The notes beneath the pieces are model-generated. The model did no database searches and was not told where the DNA came from. It saw only the letters and a list, made by a program, of their open reading frames with translations. From JAGLOK01 sp023139005 (GTDB taxonomy: Bacteria; Bacillota; Clostridia; Christensenellales; UMGS416): a stretch of DNA of 64,000 bases. Positions 17,592 through 25,937 of this stretch are shown one piece after another (within the stretch, counting starts at the first letter, position 1; every line of letters starts with the position of its first letter). The stretch is from NCBI GenBank assembly GCA_030637745.1, contig DAOWFX010000127.1, positions 1 through 64,000 on the forward strand. Reading direction: 5' to 3'. The translations under genes and the position numbers were made by a program.

Positions 17592-17924
17592 TTATTTTTT
17601 CATATGAGCATGTCTGCTCAAAATAAATTCAATGAAAAGCTTTGTCCATAGTGTTGTGCCGACAACTGCTGTCCATATCTCATAGTCGAGTCCAACGATG
17701 ATTACAAGAAGAATCATTGCTGCAAATATGAGACCTGCAATGAGATTAATTGCTAAAGAAAAGATGGCATACTTTTTAGGATTTTCGGGAGGGAGTCCTT
17801 TTTTGAGTGCGACATAGGAATAGTCTTTCTTGATGCCGATAAGCCACGCTCTCCTTAACCAGAAAATTGAAAGTGGAAACAATCCCAAGAACATTAACCT
17901 AGTTAATACTACATATATATTCAT
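17592..17924 (-). CDS. small membrane protein of the symporter locus, unknown function
   Basis: A 110-residue protein with an N-terminal helix (residues 3-22) and two later hydrophobic segments (about 50-78 and 80-100). It ends in a basic tail, HAHMKK. No family is recognised. It lies between the sodium/solute symporter gene and the sensor gene on the same strand, so a role with either is likely. A strong hairpin at 17946-17975 separates it from the symporter and may lower its expression. The ribosome site is weak. Confidence 0.6.
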   Translation of the reverse strand: MNIYVVLTRLMFLGLFPLSIFWLRRAWLIGIKKDYSYVALKKGLPPENPKKYAIFSLAINLIAGLIFAAMILLVIIVGLDYEIWTAVVGTTLWTKLFIEFILSRHAHMKK

Positions 17925-17945
17925 ATAACTTTCTTTCTATAAATA

Positions 17946-17975
17946 ACAGTGCAGATACATAGGTATCTGCACTGT
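17946..17975 (-). terminator. perfect 13-bp hairpin between symporter and downstream genes
   Basis: ACAGTGCAGATAC, loop ATAG, then GTATCTGCACTGT. The stem is perfect but the tail is only moderately T-rich on either strand. It may be a partial terminator or a processing/stability element that sets the symporter-to-sensor mRNA ratio. Confidence 0.65.
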
Positions 17976-17996
17976 CATAATATAACTAATTTTTTA

Positions 17997-19799
17997 TTAT
18001 TCTGTACCCTTTGCTTTTGCTGTACGAGGAATACGAACAGCTTGAACCAACTCCTGCACTTCCAGAGGTGGATCTTTTGTGAATTTGCTGACTACGATTG
18101 CAACAATAAAGTTTACAAATGCGCCAACGGCTCCAAATGCTTCAGGTGAAATGCCAAAGAAGAAGTTGGGTCCGCCAAAAGCATCTGTATACTGTGTGCC
18201 CTGTATGAAGAATATGCCTTTGTGTGCAAACACATAGAACAATGTTATGAATAGACCTGTAAGCATACCTGAGATAGCCCCATACTTATTCATCTTGATT
18301 GAGAAGATACCGAGCATGAGTGCAGGGAATAGTGTCGATGCTGCTATACCAAAGGCTAGCGCCACCGTCCCCGCTGCAAATCCCGGAGGATTCAACCCCA
18401 ACCATCCTGCAAATACTACCGAAAGAGCCATGGCGATTTTGCCTACCAATAGTTCCTGTTTATCGGTTATTTTTGGAGCAAATATGTTTTTAACAAGGTC
18501 ATGAGATATAGCAGATGATATCGCCATGAGTAGTCCACCTGCTGTTGATAGTGCAGCTGCCAAGCCACCTGCTGCAACCAAAGCGATTATCCAGTTTGGC
18601 AACATTGCAATCTCTGGGTTTGCAAGCACAATGATATCATTATTAACTGTAAGCTCATTGCCTTCCCAGCCTGCTTCGCTAGCACTTGCAAGTACTGATG
18701 CATCTTCTGTTTCATCATTATAATACTGGATTCTTCCATCATTATTCTTGTCTTCCCACGCCAGTAGTCCTGTATTTTCCCAGCGCTTCATCCAGTCGGG
18801 ACGTTCATCACCCTTGAGGCTGGATTCTTCTGCAAATATGTCAGCACTTTGTTCGATGCCTGAATTGACTGTTGTGTGAAGATTGTATCTTGCCATTGCT
18901 GCAACAGCAGGAGCTGTTGTATATAAAAGAGCAATGAATACCAATGCCCACAGCGCAGATTTACGTGCTGCTGAGACTGTGGAAACTGTGAAGAATCTCA
19001 TGATAACATGTGGCAGACCTGCGGTTCCTATCATGAGTGAAAGAGTAAACAATACCATGTTCAGCTTAGACCCCGTACCCGTTGTCGTATATTCATTGAA
19101 TCCGAGATCGGTTACAATCTGGTTTAGGCGAGCAAGAAGCTCAGTGCTTGAGCCTACCATTTTTGAACCTAGACCAAGTTGAGGAATGGGATTGCCTGTA
19201 AGTTGTAATGAAATAAAGATTGCGGGTATTGTATATGCCATGATTAAGACAACATATTGTGCAACTTGAGCGTATGTGATGCCTTTCATGCCACCGAATA
19301 CAGCATATGCAAATACAACTGCCATTCCGATGAATATTCCGTTACTGCTGGACACACCTAAAAAGCGTGAAAAAGCAACACCAACGCCTGTCATCTGACC
19401 GACGATATATGTTAGTGATGCAACCAGTAAACAAATAACAGCAACTGCTGAAGCTGATTTTGAATAGAATCTGTCTCTTATGAACTGTGGAACTGTGAAT
19501 TTACCAAATTTCCTTAAGTATGGAGCGAGGAACATTGCAAGAAGCACGAAGCCACCTGTCCAACCCATTAGAAATACGCTTCCGCCGTAGCCCATGAAGG
19601 ATATCATTCCTGCCATAGAGATGAAAGATGCTGCAGACATCCAGCCTGCTGCTGTAGCCATTCCATTGGTAATCGGGTGTACATTTCCTCCAGCAACGTA
19701 AAAGTCGCTTGTTGATTTTGCGCGTGACCATATTGCAATACCTATATATAATGCAAAAGTTATGCCAACTACTAGATAAATTGTTGTTTGTAGACTCAT
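17997..19799 (-). CDS. sodium/solute symporter, VC_2705-like subfamily
   Basis: A 600-residue SSS-family transporter with about 13 membrane helices. The family segments GGNVHPITNGMATAAGWMSAASFI near residue 40 and GLAAALSTAGGLLMAISSAISHD near 405 are present. A hydrophilic loop of about 75 residues (ending before NPEIAMLPNWI) is typical of the subfamily encoded with a DUF4212 small subunit. Related ActP proteins carry acetate and similar monocarboxylates with Na+, but the substrate here is not known. Its start overlaps the DUF4212 stop in ATGA, indicating coupled synthesis of the two subunits. Confidence 0.88.
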   Translation of the reverse strand: MSLQTTIYLVVGITFALYIGIAIWSRAKSTSDFYVAGGNVHPITNGMATAAGWMSAASFISMAGMISFMGYGGSVFLMGWTGGFVLLAMFLAPYLRKFGKFTVPQFIRDRFYSKSASAVAVICLLVASLTYIVGQMTGVGVAFSRFLGVSSSNGIFIGMAVVFAYAVFGGMKGITYAQVAQYVVLIMAYTIPAIFISLQLTGNPIPQLGLGSKMVGSSTELLARLNQIVTDLGFNEYTTTGTGSKLNMVLFTLSLMIGTAGLPHVIMRFFTVSTVSAARKSALWALVFIALLYTTAPAVAAMARYNLHTTVNSGIEQSADIFAEESSLKGDERPDWMKRWENTGLLAWEDKNNDGRIQYYNDETEDASVLASASEAGWEGNELTVNNDIIVLANPEIAMLPNWIIALVAAGGLAAALSTAGGLLMAISSAISHDLVKNIFAPKITDKQELLVGKIAMALSVVFAGWLGLNPPGFAAGTVALAFGIAASTLFPALMLGIFSIKMNKYGAISGMLTGLFITLFYVFAHKGIFFIQGTQYTDAFGGPNFFFGISPEAFGAVGAFVNFIVAIVVSKFTKDPPLEVQELVQAVRIPRTAKAKGTE

Positions 19800-20080
19800 T
19801 TTTCATTACCCCCATCAATATTTTCATGAACGTCATATTTTTTGTCTATTTTGCCCATGAAGAATAGATAGACGAGAATAAGTATTACATAAACATAAAT
19901 TGAACCCTGCTGTGCAAACCAAAAACCTAAGGGGTAGCCTCCCAGACTAAATTTGTTGAGAAACTCTACAAATATAATGCTTGCGCCAAATGAAACGGTT
20001 ATCCATACAACTAGGATAGCGCCCAATAATTTAAGCGTAGCAAACCAATAGGCTTTGCTTTTTGTTAATTCCTTTGCCAT
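19796..20080 (-). CDS. DUF4212 small subunit of sodium/solute symporter
   Basis: A 94-residue protein with two membrane helices (about 12-38 and 56-77) separated by FSLGGYPLGFWFAQQGS. This is the hallmark of the DUF4212 partner of VC_2705-type symporters. Its stop codon overlaps the symporter start by four bases. The ribosome site is AGAAGGTGAAGGTGA. A TGATATAAT extended -10 element lies about 50 bases upstream on the minus strand. It is the first gene of the locus. Confidence 0.88.
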   Translation of the reverse strand: MAKELTKSKAYWFATLKLLGAILVVWITVSFGASIIFVEFLNKFSLGGYPLGFWFAQQGSIYVYVILILVYLFFMGKIDKKYDVHENIDGGNEK

Positions 20081-20127
20081 TCACCTTCACCTTCTTCTAT
20101 TTATTTATATAAACCCAAAAATTTTTG

Positions 20128-20139
20128 GAAATTATATCA
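20128..20139 (-). promoter_or_regulatory. extended -10 promoter of the symporter locus
   Basis: On the minus strand TTTGATATAAT gives TGn-TATAAT (TATAAT complement at 20131-20136). No convincing -35 is seen. The remaining intergenic DNA to 20503 is AT-rich and holds no gene I can support; two AGTAAAGCA motifs (near 20256 and 20321) are the only repetition noticed. Confidence 0.5.
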
Positions 20140-20503
20140 AAGTTATTAACTAGTATATTGAAAACAAATACTTTGGAGCGTTATTGTGTTTTAAGATAAA
20201 GGTAACAGCTCGAAATTGTAGTAAAATCATGCTTTATCATTTGGGAGTAGACTTCAGTAAAGCAAGTTTCACTATATACATATATATTTTATCAATATTA
20301 CTTAACATATTAAGTCTTTAGTAAAGCACTGTCAAGCTTTCCGGTATAAAAAAGTTGTATAAAAAAGCACATATTAATGGATTCTTATATTGTTTGTATT
20401 TGCACAATCTAAATCAAGCGATGCTTAATGATTTGTGATAGTATTAAATTATGAAAAAGAACAATAATCAGCAGAAACAAATATGTACAGATGCGATGAT
20501 TAA

Positions 20504-21271
20504 TTACATCAATGAACACTTGATGGGTCTTCGTTGAACATAGATAACATTTTGTAGATTGCCTGATATGAGGGAGCGTGCATGCTGGTAGCCTGCACCA
20601 AGCTCTTGCACACTGTGGGCATCTGAGCCAAAGGTAACATATCTTCCACCTGCTTGCTTGTAGATATCAAGCAAGGCTTTGTCAGGCATGGAGCAATCGA
20701 GTCCTTGTCTGAGTGTTGAAGTATTGATCTCCATTGCAATGTTATTGCGTATCATTTTCTTGCATACGCTAATGATGGACTTTTCTGAGTATAAAAGCTC
20801 TCCGTAGTATCTTTTGGGAAAATCAAAGTGTGCAAGGCTATCAAACCCACCAAAGGATACCGCTGCATATACTTCCTGCCAATATCTATTGAATGCTGTT
20901 TTTGCAGAAATATTGCTTTTTTTCATTTTTGTGGGAAAGAGATCATCAACCCAAAAATGAATGCTACCGAGGATGAAATCGTATGGCATCTTTTGATACA
21001 TTTCAAATTCTTTTGGATAAACGTGTGGCTCTGAAAACTCCACACCACACAACAAGGTAAGATTATCTACATATTTTTCTTTGAGAGGATTGAATTCTTT
21101 AAAAAAGAGTGAAGCATCATAATATCCATAGCCATAGTCCGCTTTGTTAAAATCAATATGATCTGTAAAGCAGATGTACTCCAAGCCCAATTCAACCGCT
21201 TTTTTGCAGTAGCTGTCAAGACTTGTCTTGGAATCACAAGAATGATGGGTATGGATATGTAAATCATGCAT
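20504..21271 (-). CDS. histidinol-phosphatase-like PHP hydrolase (HisJ type)
   Basis: A 255-residue stand-alone PHP-domain phosphoesterase. It has HIHTHHSCDSKTS at the start, TDHIDF near residue 36, GVEFSEPH near 81, GSIHFW near 105 and GSDAH near 218, all the expected metal-ligand positions. The closest described family is HisJ histidinol-phosphate phosphatase, but many members outside his operons have other or unknown substrates. No his gene is nearby. GGAG precedes the ATG at suitable distance. It is separated by 424 bases from the symporter locus, so it need not belong to it. Confidence 0.75.
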   Translation of the reverse strand: MHDLHIHTHHSCDSKTSLDSYCKKAVELGLEYICFTDHIDFNKADYGYGYYDASLFFKEFNPLKEKYVDNLTLLCGVEFSEPHVYPKEFEMYQKMPYDFILGSIHFWVDDLFPTKMKKSNISAKTAFNRYWQEVYAAVSFGGFDSLAHFDFPKRYYGELLYSEKSIISVCKKMIRNNIAMEINTSTLRQGLDCSMPDKALLDIYKQAGGRYVTFGSDAHSVQELGAGYQHARSLISGNLQNVIYVQRRPIKCSLM

Positions 21272-21315
21272 CGTGGTGCTCCAATAAATCTAACATTTGA
21301 TATATCATAGCATAA

Positions 21316-21345
21316 AAAAAGACGAAGTATACACTCCGTCTTTTT
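21316..21345. terminator. bidirectional intrinsic terminator
   Basis: AAAAAGACGAAGT and ACTCCGTCTTTTT form a near-perfect stem with T-runs on both strands. It terminates the 72-residue membrane-protein gene on the minus strand and insulates the PHP gene. Confidence 0.8.
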
Positions 21346-21361
21346 ATGATTGTGTTTGGCT

Positions 21362-21580
21362 TTATCCTTTTGTTGCTGCGAGTACGATAAACACAACGCA
21401 CGCTACAGCCATAATTACAGCCATGACCAGGCTAAGTTTGATTGCACCCTCATCAGTCATTTTTTTACCCATTTTCATTTTAACAATCTTGATAAGTCCA
21501 GGTGACTTTTTAAGAGCAAGCCCTCCAACTGCCACAGCATAGATTCCAGTTAGTAATGCGCCTATTGCCCATCCGTTCAT
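21362..21580 (-). CDS. small two-helix membrane protein, unknown function
   Basis: A 72-residue protein with hydrophobic segments at about 5-22 and 48-69 and a basic stretch between (KIVKMKMGKKM), so the loop is probably cytoplasmic. It has a good ribosome site (AAAGGAG), and a terminator follows. No family is recognised. It lies 78 bases after the ABC permease pair on the same strand and may be the last gene of that operon. Confidence 0.65.
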   Translation of the reverse strand: MNGWAIGALLTGIYAVAVGGLALKKSPGLIKIVKMKMGKKMTDEGAIKLSLVMAVIMAVACVVFIVLAATKG

Positions 21581-21658
21581 AATACTTCTCCTTTCATTAA
21601 TAAAGTAATCTGATAAGGTTCTATTTATACATATTATACAATGAATATGTAGTAATCT

Positions 21659-22666
21659 CTAGTTTTCTAAGCCTTTTCTGATACGCGGTGCAACATATGC
21701 AAATACCAGTGCTGCAATGCCGAGGACAATGGCACTATGCCATAGAAGTTCAAGCCAAGTAAAGTCTCCATTTAATATCGATAGGTTGCCTTTGTATACC
21801 CAATAAAAAGGTGACCAGTACATTACCCACTGCCATTTGGCTGATAAAAACTCGTATCCTGCAACAGAGGCTGCAAGCGGCAGCATAACCATCTTGGTGC
21901 TTGCAACTGCAGTCATTACATCATCGCTGTTCACACCTTCTAGGAATCCGATCATGATACTGATAAGCGATGAGACGAATACGAAGATAAGTAGTTGTAG
22001 GAAGTTTACAGTGCCTGCAAGTCCCAATATCAAAACCATGGCACTACACCCTATCAGTGCAACGAGTATGCCCATGATGCTTTTGCCGAATATCCAAGCT
22101 GTCCTTGAAATGGGTGCAACGTTGATTGCGCTAATGGTGTTGTCCATCTTCTCTTCTACGATATTGAGTGATATCAGCATGCCTGCAAGTAGACTGGTAA
22201 GGAGTATTCCCATGTTGGCCCAAAGGATCTTTGTAGGGGAAGTTTTTACTCCAAAGTCTTTGATTATCGCTGTTGAGTCTTCAACTTTTCTATCGTACTC
22301 TGAGTAAGTTTTTAACAGCTTTGCAAACATCACCACATCTTCAGGTTCATTTCCTTGAGTGAGGATATAAGCATCTTCACCTTCTCCGACAAAACCTACG
22401 ATATTATCTCTTCTCAGTACTCTTTTTTCCAGTGAATCGTAGTCTTTGACTTTGGTTATTTTTGCAAAGTCTTCAAGGTATGCGATAGTCTCCGTATTTT
22501 CGCCTTCGATAAAGACGAGATTTACTGTGGTATCTTCAATACCGGGCGCAAAGGCATTGACTGCGAATGCGAGTATTATCGGGATGACTATCATGAATAG
22601 CGACATGAAATCTCTATAGCTTACATGCAAGTCTCTCTTAAATATTGTTAACGTTTTTTTAAACAT
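21659..22666 (-). CDS. ABC-2-type exporter permease
   Basis: A 335-residue membrane protein with an N-terminal helix (residues 18-40), a large extracytoplasmic loop of about 130 residues (EDTTVNLVFIEGEN onward) and five to six C-terminal helices. This is the ABC-2 exporter layout (YhaP/NatB-like). It follows the other permease by nine bases, with AGGAGG in that gap. With its partner and the ATPase it should form a heteromeric exporter whose substrate is probably a toxic amphiphile or peptide, given the TetR gene. That last point is inference. Confidence 0.85.
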   Translation of the reverse strand: MFKKTLTIFKRDLHVSYRDFMSLFMIVIPIILAFAVNAFAPGIEDTTVNLVFIEGENTETIAYLEDFAKITKVKDYDSLEKRVLRRDNIVGFVGEGEDAYILTQGNEPEDVVMFAKLLKTYSEYDRKVEDSTAIIKDFGVKTSPTKILWANMGILLTSLLAGMLISLNIVEEKMDNTISAINVAPISRTAWIFGKSIMGILVALIGCSAMVLILGLAGTVNFLQLLIFVFVSSLISIMIGFLEGVNSDDVMTAVASTKMVMLPLAASVAGYEFLSAKWQWVMYWSPFYWVYKGNLSILNGDFTWLELLWHSAIVLGIAALVFAYVAPRIRKGLEN

Positions 22667-22675
22667 GTAGACCTC

Positions 22676-23785
22676 CTAAACCGACAGCGTTTTTTTATAA
22701 CGCGCGTTTGCCCAAGCAAACAGTATCGAGGACACGACTAGATATCCCAGTGCAATCAACAGGATGAATCCGGTGTCGCCTTTGGTGAATATTTCTTTAA
22801 ATCCATAAACGATGTAGTAACTTGGTATAAACTTTAACCACATTGGATCCCAGCTTGCGATAAAGTAAGATAATGTTGGCATCATCATTGCAATCATAAG
22901 TAGATACATCACGCCGAATGACTTGACCATGTCATCAAAATAGCTGGCGATCAGTAGTCCCAATGCTGATGCGAAGAATCCTGTTGGTATCAAGAACACA
23001 ATTAGCAATAGATAGTTGATTCTTGTGCCCATGATGGGCAATATCAATATTAGTGATGTAGTCAGCGCAGTGACGGTTAGAATCAACACCTTACTTAGGA
23101 GATATTTCCATACAGGAGAGGGGGTGATTGCGTATGCTTTGATAACGCCTTCTTTTTTGTCGAGGAATACATAGGCTGCCATGATGAAAAGTCCCATCAG
23201 TGAACCGTTAAATGTCAAGAACACCGGAAGAACATTTTCTCGGTCGCTGAGTACTACATAGTCCGTTGAAATGGTTTTCACCGGTTGACCTTCTAGCTCT
23301 TTGTATAGCAGTGCATCATCAGGTCCATGTATGATTTTTAATATATTACTAAACTTTTCAGTCTCATTGCCCTGTGTGTAGTAGGTATAGTTCAACTCAT
23401 TTGCTTCATTCATCTTGATGGATACCCCGAGCTTATGCTTCTTTTCTGCAACCTTGGCCATATCTTCTTCAGTGTCGAAAACATATATCTCCTTGTCTTC
23501 GGTGACATACAAAGTAGAGTTAATCTCTTCCTTGTCAATTTTAAATGGATCTTCGGGTGTTTTTCCTTTTCCATCTAAGTCATTAAATGATTCGATATAC
23601 ATTTGCTGGGACTGTGCATTTGGAAACTCTAAGTACAAGTATTGAGTCTCTTTGTTATCAAAGTTGTTCGGAATAACAAATAGCAGTACAAATAGTAGTA
23701 TTGCTGCCATTGCAATCTCTACATAGAAGTAAAAGCCCCTTGATGCAATCGTTAACTCTTTAACGAAACTTGACCATAACTTCAT
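22676..23785 (-). CDS. ABC-2-type exporter permease
   Basis: A 369-residue permease with the same topology as its neighbour: one helix near 20-40, an extracytoplasmic domain (about 41-185) and six helices at the C-terminus. The external domain includes YLEFPNAQSQQMYIESFNDL. It starts one base after the ATPase stop, with GGGAGC inside the ATPase end as ribosome site. The two permeases are different enough to form a heterodimer. Confidence 0.85.
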   Translation of the reverse strand: MKLWSSFVKELTIASRGFYFYVEIAMAAILLFVLLFVIPNNFDNKETQYLYLEFPNAQSQQMYIESFNDLDGKGKTPEDPFKIDKEEINSTLYVTEDKEIYVFDTEEDMAKVAEKKHKLGVSIKMNEANELNYTYYTQGNETEKFSNILKIIHGPDDALLYKELEGQPVKTISTDYVVLSDRENVLPVFLTFNGSLMGLFIMAAYVFLDKKEGVIKAYAITPSPVWKYLLSKVLILTVTALTTSLILILPIMGTRINYLLLIVFLIPTGFFASALGLLIASYFDDMVKSFGVMYLLMIAMMMPTLSYFIASWDPMWLKFIPSYYIVYGFKEIFTKGDTGFILLIALGYLVVSSILFAWANARYKKTLSV

Positions 23786-23786
23786 A

Positions 23787-24641
23787 CTAAATCAGCTCCC
23801 TTCCAGTCACCTTGATAAAGATTTCCTCTAGGGTTGCCTCCTTGGTGTGCATTGTCTGGATATTTTGCTTTGCAATGATATCTGCAAGTTTTTTCTTGTC
23901 TTTTTCATCCAGCGTTGAGAAAGTCTCGGTTTTCAATTTGCCGTTATCGCCATATTCCACTTCAACTTTGCTTTCACCATATTCAAGCTTTAAGTTTTTG
24001 GGACTATCAATGAGGTGTATGTCACCATCTATAATGAATGCGACGCGATCACATAATTCATCTGCAATGTACATGTTGTGGGTTGTTAGAAATACAGTGA
24101 CGCCTTTTTCATTTTGCTCTTTTACAATGCCCTTGATAACGGATGCAATCGCAGGGTCCAAGCCTGTTGTGGGTTCGTCCAAGAACCATAGTTCTGGGTT
24201 GTTTAGCATGCTTCGAGCAAAGGTTAGGCGATGCTTCATACCTTTTGAAAACTCTCCTGCACGGATCTTTCCCTTGCCTTCGAGTCCCACGATTTCCAGT
24301 AGTTCATCTGGATCACGTGTGGGAACATCAAATAGTTTTGCATAAAACTTGAGGTTTTCTTTTGCAGTCATTTTGCTATATACATTGGACTGCTCAAAAG
24401 ACATGCCAATTTGGTTGAACATCTTTCTTTTGATTTCCTTAACATCATAGCCTGCAACCGTTACATTGCCTTTTTGCAACTGCAGAAGACCTGTTAAAAT
24501 TCCTTGAGTGGTTGATTTGCCTGCGCCGGAGGGTCCAAGGAAACCAAAGACTTCACCTTTGGGAATCTCAAAGCTGACATCCTTCACAGCATAGTTGTCA
24601 TCCTTGTTATAAGAATGATATAGATTTTGAACAGTAATCAT
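23787..24641 (-). CDS. ABC transporter ATP-binding protein
   Basis: A 284-residue ATPase. Walker A GPSGAGKST is near residue 37. The signature region reads EFSKGMKHRLTFARSML, with SKGMK in place of canonical LSGGQ, as in many ABC-2 exporter ATPases. Walker B is LWFLDEPTTGLDP and the H-loop is TTHNM. The C-terminal ~70 residues are a regulatory extension. It is the first transport gene after tetR, with GAGGAGC as ribosome site, and energises the two permeases that follow. Confidence 0.92.
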   Translation of the reverse strand: MITVQNLYHSYNKDDNYAVKDVSFEIPKGEVFGFLGPSGAGKSTTQGILTGLLQLQKGNVTVAGYDVKEIKRKMFNQIGMSFEQSNVYSKMTAKENLKFYAKLFDVPTRDPDELLEIVGLEGKGKIRAGEFSKGMKHRLTFARSMLNNPELWFLDEPTTGLDPAIASVIKGIVKEQNEKGVTVFLTTHNMYIADELCDRVAFIIDGDIHLIDSPKNLKLEYGESKVEVEYGDNGKLKTETFSTLDEKDKKKLADIIAKQNIQTMHTKEATLEEIFIKVTGRELI

Positions 24642-24718
24642 GGAATTGCTCCTCTCAAAACAAATATTTAAAATAATTTCTTATCGTGTGGTTGTTCGGT
24701 CGACTTTGTGCTGTGTTC

Positions 24719-25348
24719 TTACTTATAAAAGGTCTTTTTTAAAATACTAATATATTCATCCATATCATTTATTGCTTTTTCAAAATCCATATCCTGAATA
24801 TCATCTAATGCAAGTATTTGTTCTTCACCATATTTTTCGATCGTCCAGCGAATTACATTGATAGATTGGGCTATTGTGCTTTGATCACGAAACTTTGAGT
24901 AATCAATATTTTTGGTAAACACATCGCCAATTACTGATTGAAAATCAATTCCGTATTTTTCATATAGTTTTATACTATCTTCAAGTTTTTTCACATTATT
25001 TCTTGATATAACTTTGAGCATGAAGTCAAACATATTTGGATATACTTTGCTGATTTTCATTTTAATTATTGCAATCTGTTTTATTCTTTCAAATATATCA
25101 GATTCATGCCAATCGATTTTCTCTGTAATTTCATCATACATTTTGTTTATAACAAATCCGACAAGCTTATCATATAAATCTTGTTTGCTTTTAAAATAAT
25201 GAAACAGCAATCCTTTTGATATACCGGCAGACTTAACAATGTTATTAGTTGATGCTTTTTCATAAGGATAGAGTGAAAACTCCTCGATTGCTGCGTTAAT
25301 TATTCTGTCTTTTTTATCACTATCTATGTTTGCTAGGGTATAGTCCAT
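24719..25348 (-). CDS. TetR-family repressor of the ABC exporter operon
   Basis: A 209-residue regulator. The N-terminal helix-turn-helix (DRIINAAIEEFSLYPYEKAS, then NIVKSAGISKGLLFHYFKSK) lies at about residues 14-57. The rest is a variable helical ligand-binding domain. It is the first gene of the operon with the ABC exporter and is preceded by five GACCAnnnTGGTC palindromes, so autorepression and control of the exporter are likely. AGAGG before the ATG supports the start. Confidence 0.9.
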   Translation of the reverse strand: MDYTLANIDSDKKDRIINAAIEEFSLYPYEKASTNNIVKSAGISKGLLFHYFKSKQDLYDKLVGFVINKMYDEITEKIDWHESDIFERIKQIAIIKMKISKVYPNMFDFMLKVISRNNVKKLEDSIKLYEKYGIDFQSVIGDVFTKNIDYSKFRDQSTIAQSINVIRWTIEKYGEEQILALDDIQDMDFEKAINDMDEYISILKKTFYK

Positions 25349-25379
25349 AATAATTTCCTCTCAGGATCATCTTTACAGC

Positions 25380-25394
25380 TGACCAATGTGGTTA
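25380..25394. promoter_or_regulatory. TetR-type operator 1
   Basis: TGACCAATGTGGTTA, a near-perfect dyad with one mismatch in the outer bases. It lies 31 bases upstream of the tetR start codon, in the mRNA leader. Confidence 0.65.
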
Positions 25395-25562
25395 ATCGGT
25401 GTTTTTGCTTTTCAAAACACGTTATGGCTTGTGAGTTTCATGAAGATTATTTCATCACATTAATCATTCCAGACCAATGTGGTTAATCGGTGTTTTTGCT
25501 TTTCAAAACACGTTATGGCTTGTGAGTTTTGAAATAATATTTCTCTCACATAATCAGTTACC
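25381..25562. repeat. 91-bp tandem duplication carrying operators 1 and 2
   Basis: The 58 bases from 25381 to 25438 recur identically at 25472-25529, an offset of exactly 91. The remaining 33 bases of each unit are diverged but still alignable (TCACATTAATCATT against TCACATAATCAGTT). Operator 3 begins one further 91-base step downstream. The identical part contains an operator half and a TTTTTGCTTTTCAAAA stretch. Confidence 0.9.
25471..25485. promoter_or_regulatory. TetR-type operator 2
   Basis: AGACCAATGTGGTTA, the copy of operator 1 in the second 91-base unit. Confidence 0.6.
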
Positions 25563-25576
25563 GACCAACTCGGTCA
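25562..25576. promoter_or_regulatory. TetR-type operator 3
   Basis: CGACCAACTCGGTCA, a dyad with GACC/GGTC arms, located at about the transcription start of the minus-strand tetR promoter. Confidence 0.65.
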
Positions 25577-25581
25577 ATCTC

Positions 25582-25610
25582 ATACTAGCATAGCAGACCA
25601 GTGTGGTCAA
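25582..25610 (-). promoter_or_regulatory. tetR-ABC operon promoter
   Basis: On the minus strand TTGACC (complement at 25605-25610) and TAGTAT (complement at 25582-25587), spaced 17 bases. The -35 is embedded in operator 4, and operator 3 covers the likely start point, which is the geometry for repression by TetR. Confidence 0.65.
25595..25609. promoter_or_regulatory. TetR-type operator 4
   Basis: AGACCAGTGTGGTCA contains the perfect dyad GACCA-GTG-TGGTC and overlaps the -35 hexamer of the minus-strand promoter. Confidence 0.7.
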
Positions 25611-25625
25611 TGACCAATGTGGTCA
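25611..25625. promoter_or_regulatory. TetR-type operator 5
   Basis: TGACCAATGTGGTCA is a perfect 15-base dyad around ATG, spaced 16 bases centre to centre from operator 4. Confidence 0.7.
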
Positions 25626-25741
25626 AACTCAAACGTTTTGCTAAAAACCATCATGAAGCGTCCGAATGATGCAAATATTCCGCTGAAAGCAACAAATTTG
25701 TGGTTAAAGTGTCATTTGCTTATAGGAATGATTATATTTTG

Positions 25742-25770
25742 TTGCAGCCAAGTAACACTGATGCTATAAT
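25742..25770 (+). promoter_or_regulatory. promoter of the tyrS leader transcript
   Basis: TTGCAG at 25742-25747 and TATAAT at 25765-25770, spaced 17 bases, with the extended -10 TGCTATAAT. The predicted transcript begins some 20 bases before the leader-peptide ATG. Confidence 0.7.
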
Positions 25771-25796
25771 TGCCATATTATTTTGAAGGATACAAT

Positions 25797-25883
25797 ATGA
25801 AAAATAACACACTACAAACTTATAACACATCTCTTTATTACGCATATTATTATAGTATGGGGGCTTTTACTGTTGTGAGTTAG
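25797..25883 (+). CDS. tyrosine-rich leader peptide of tyrS
   Basis: A 28-codon frame (ATG 25797, TAG 25881-25883) preceded by GAAGGA at a normal distance. The peptide contains YNTSLYYAYYYS, six tyrosines within eleven residues including the run YYAYYY. This recalls the phenylalanine leader of pheA (FFFAFFF). It lies between a good promoter and an intrinsic terminator, and tyrosyl-tRNA synthetase follows. The arrangement is that of ribosome-mediated attenuation: scarce charged tRNA-Tyr would stall the ribosome on the Tyr codons and favour read-through into tyrS. A clear antiterminator could not be drawn by eye. No T-box motif (AGGGTGG-ACCGCG type) is present. Confidence 0.75.
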   Translation: MKNNTLQTYNTSLYYAYYYSMGAFTVVS

Positions 25884-25902
25884 TTTAAAATTAACCAACT
25901 AT

Positions 25903-25937
25903 GGCTTGAGGCTCTTAAATGGCTTCAAGCCTTTTTT
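25903..25937 (+). terminator. attenuator terminator upstream of tyrS
   Basis: GGCTTGAGGC (25903-25912) pairs with GCTTCAAGCC (25922-25931), with one G-U pair, followed by TTTTTT. It sits 19 bases after the leader-peptide stop and ends 30 bases before the tyrS start. A second small hairpin, AGTTAGTT/AACCAACT at 25878-25900, abuts it and contains the leader stop codon. Confidence 0.85.

Noticed and set aside
20451..20537. 28-codon frame starting MKKNNNQQKQ with an AraC-like YINEHL
   Set aside because: No ribosome site, overlaps the end of the PHP gene on the other strand, and the similarity is too short to call a gene remnant.
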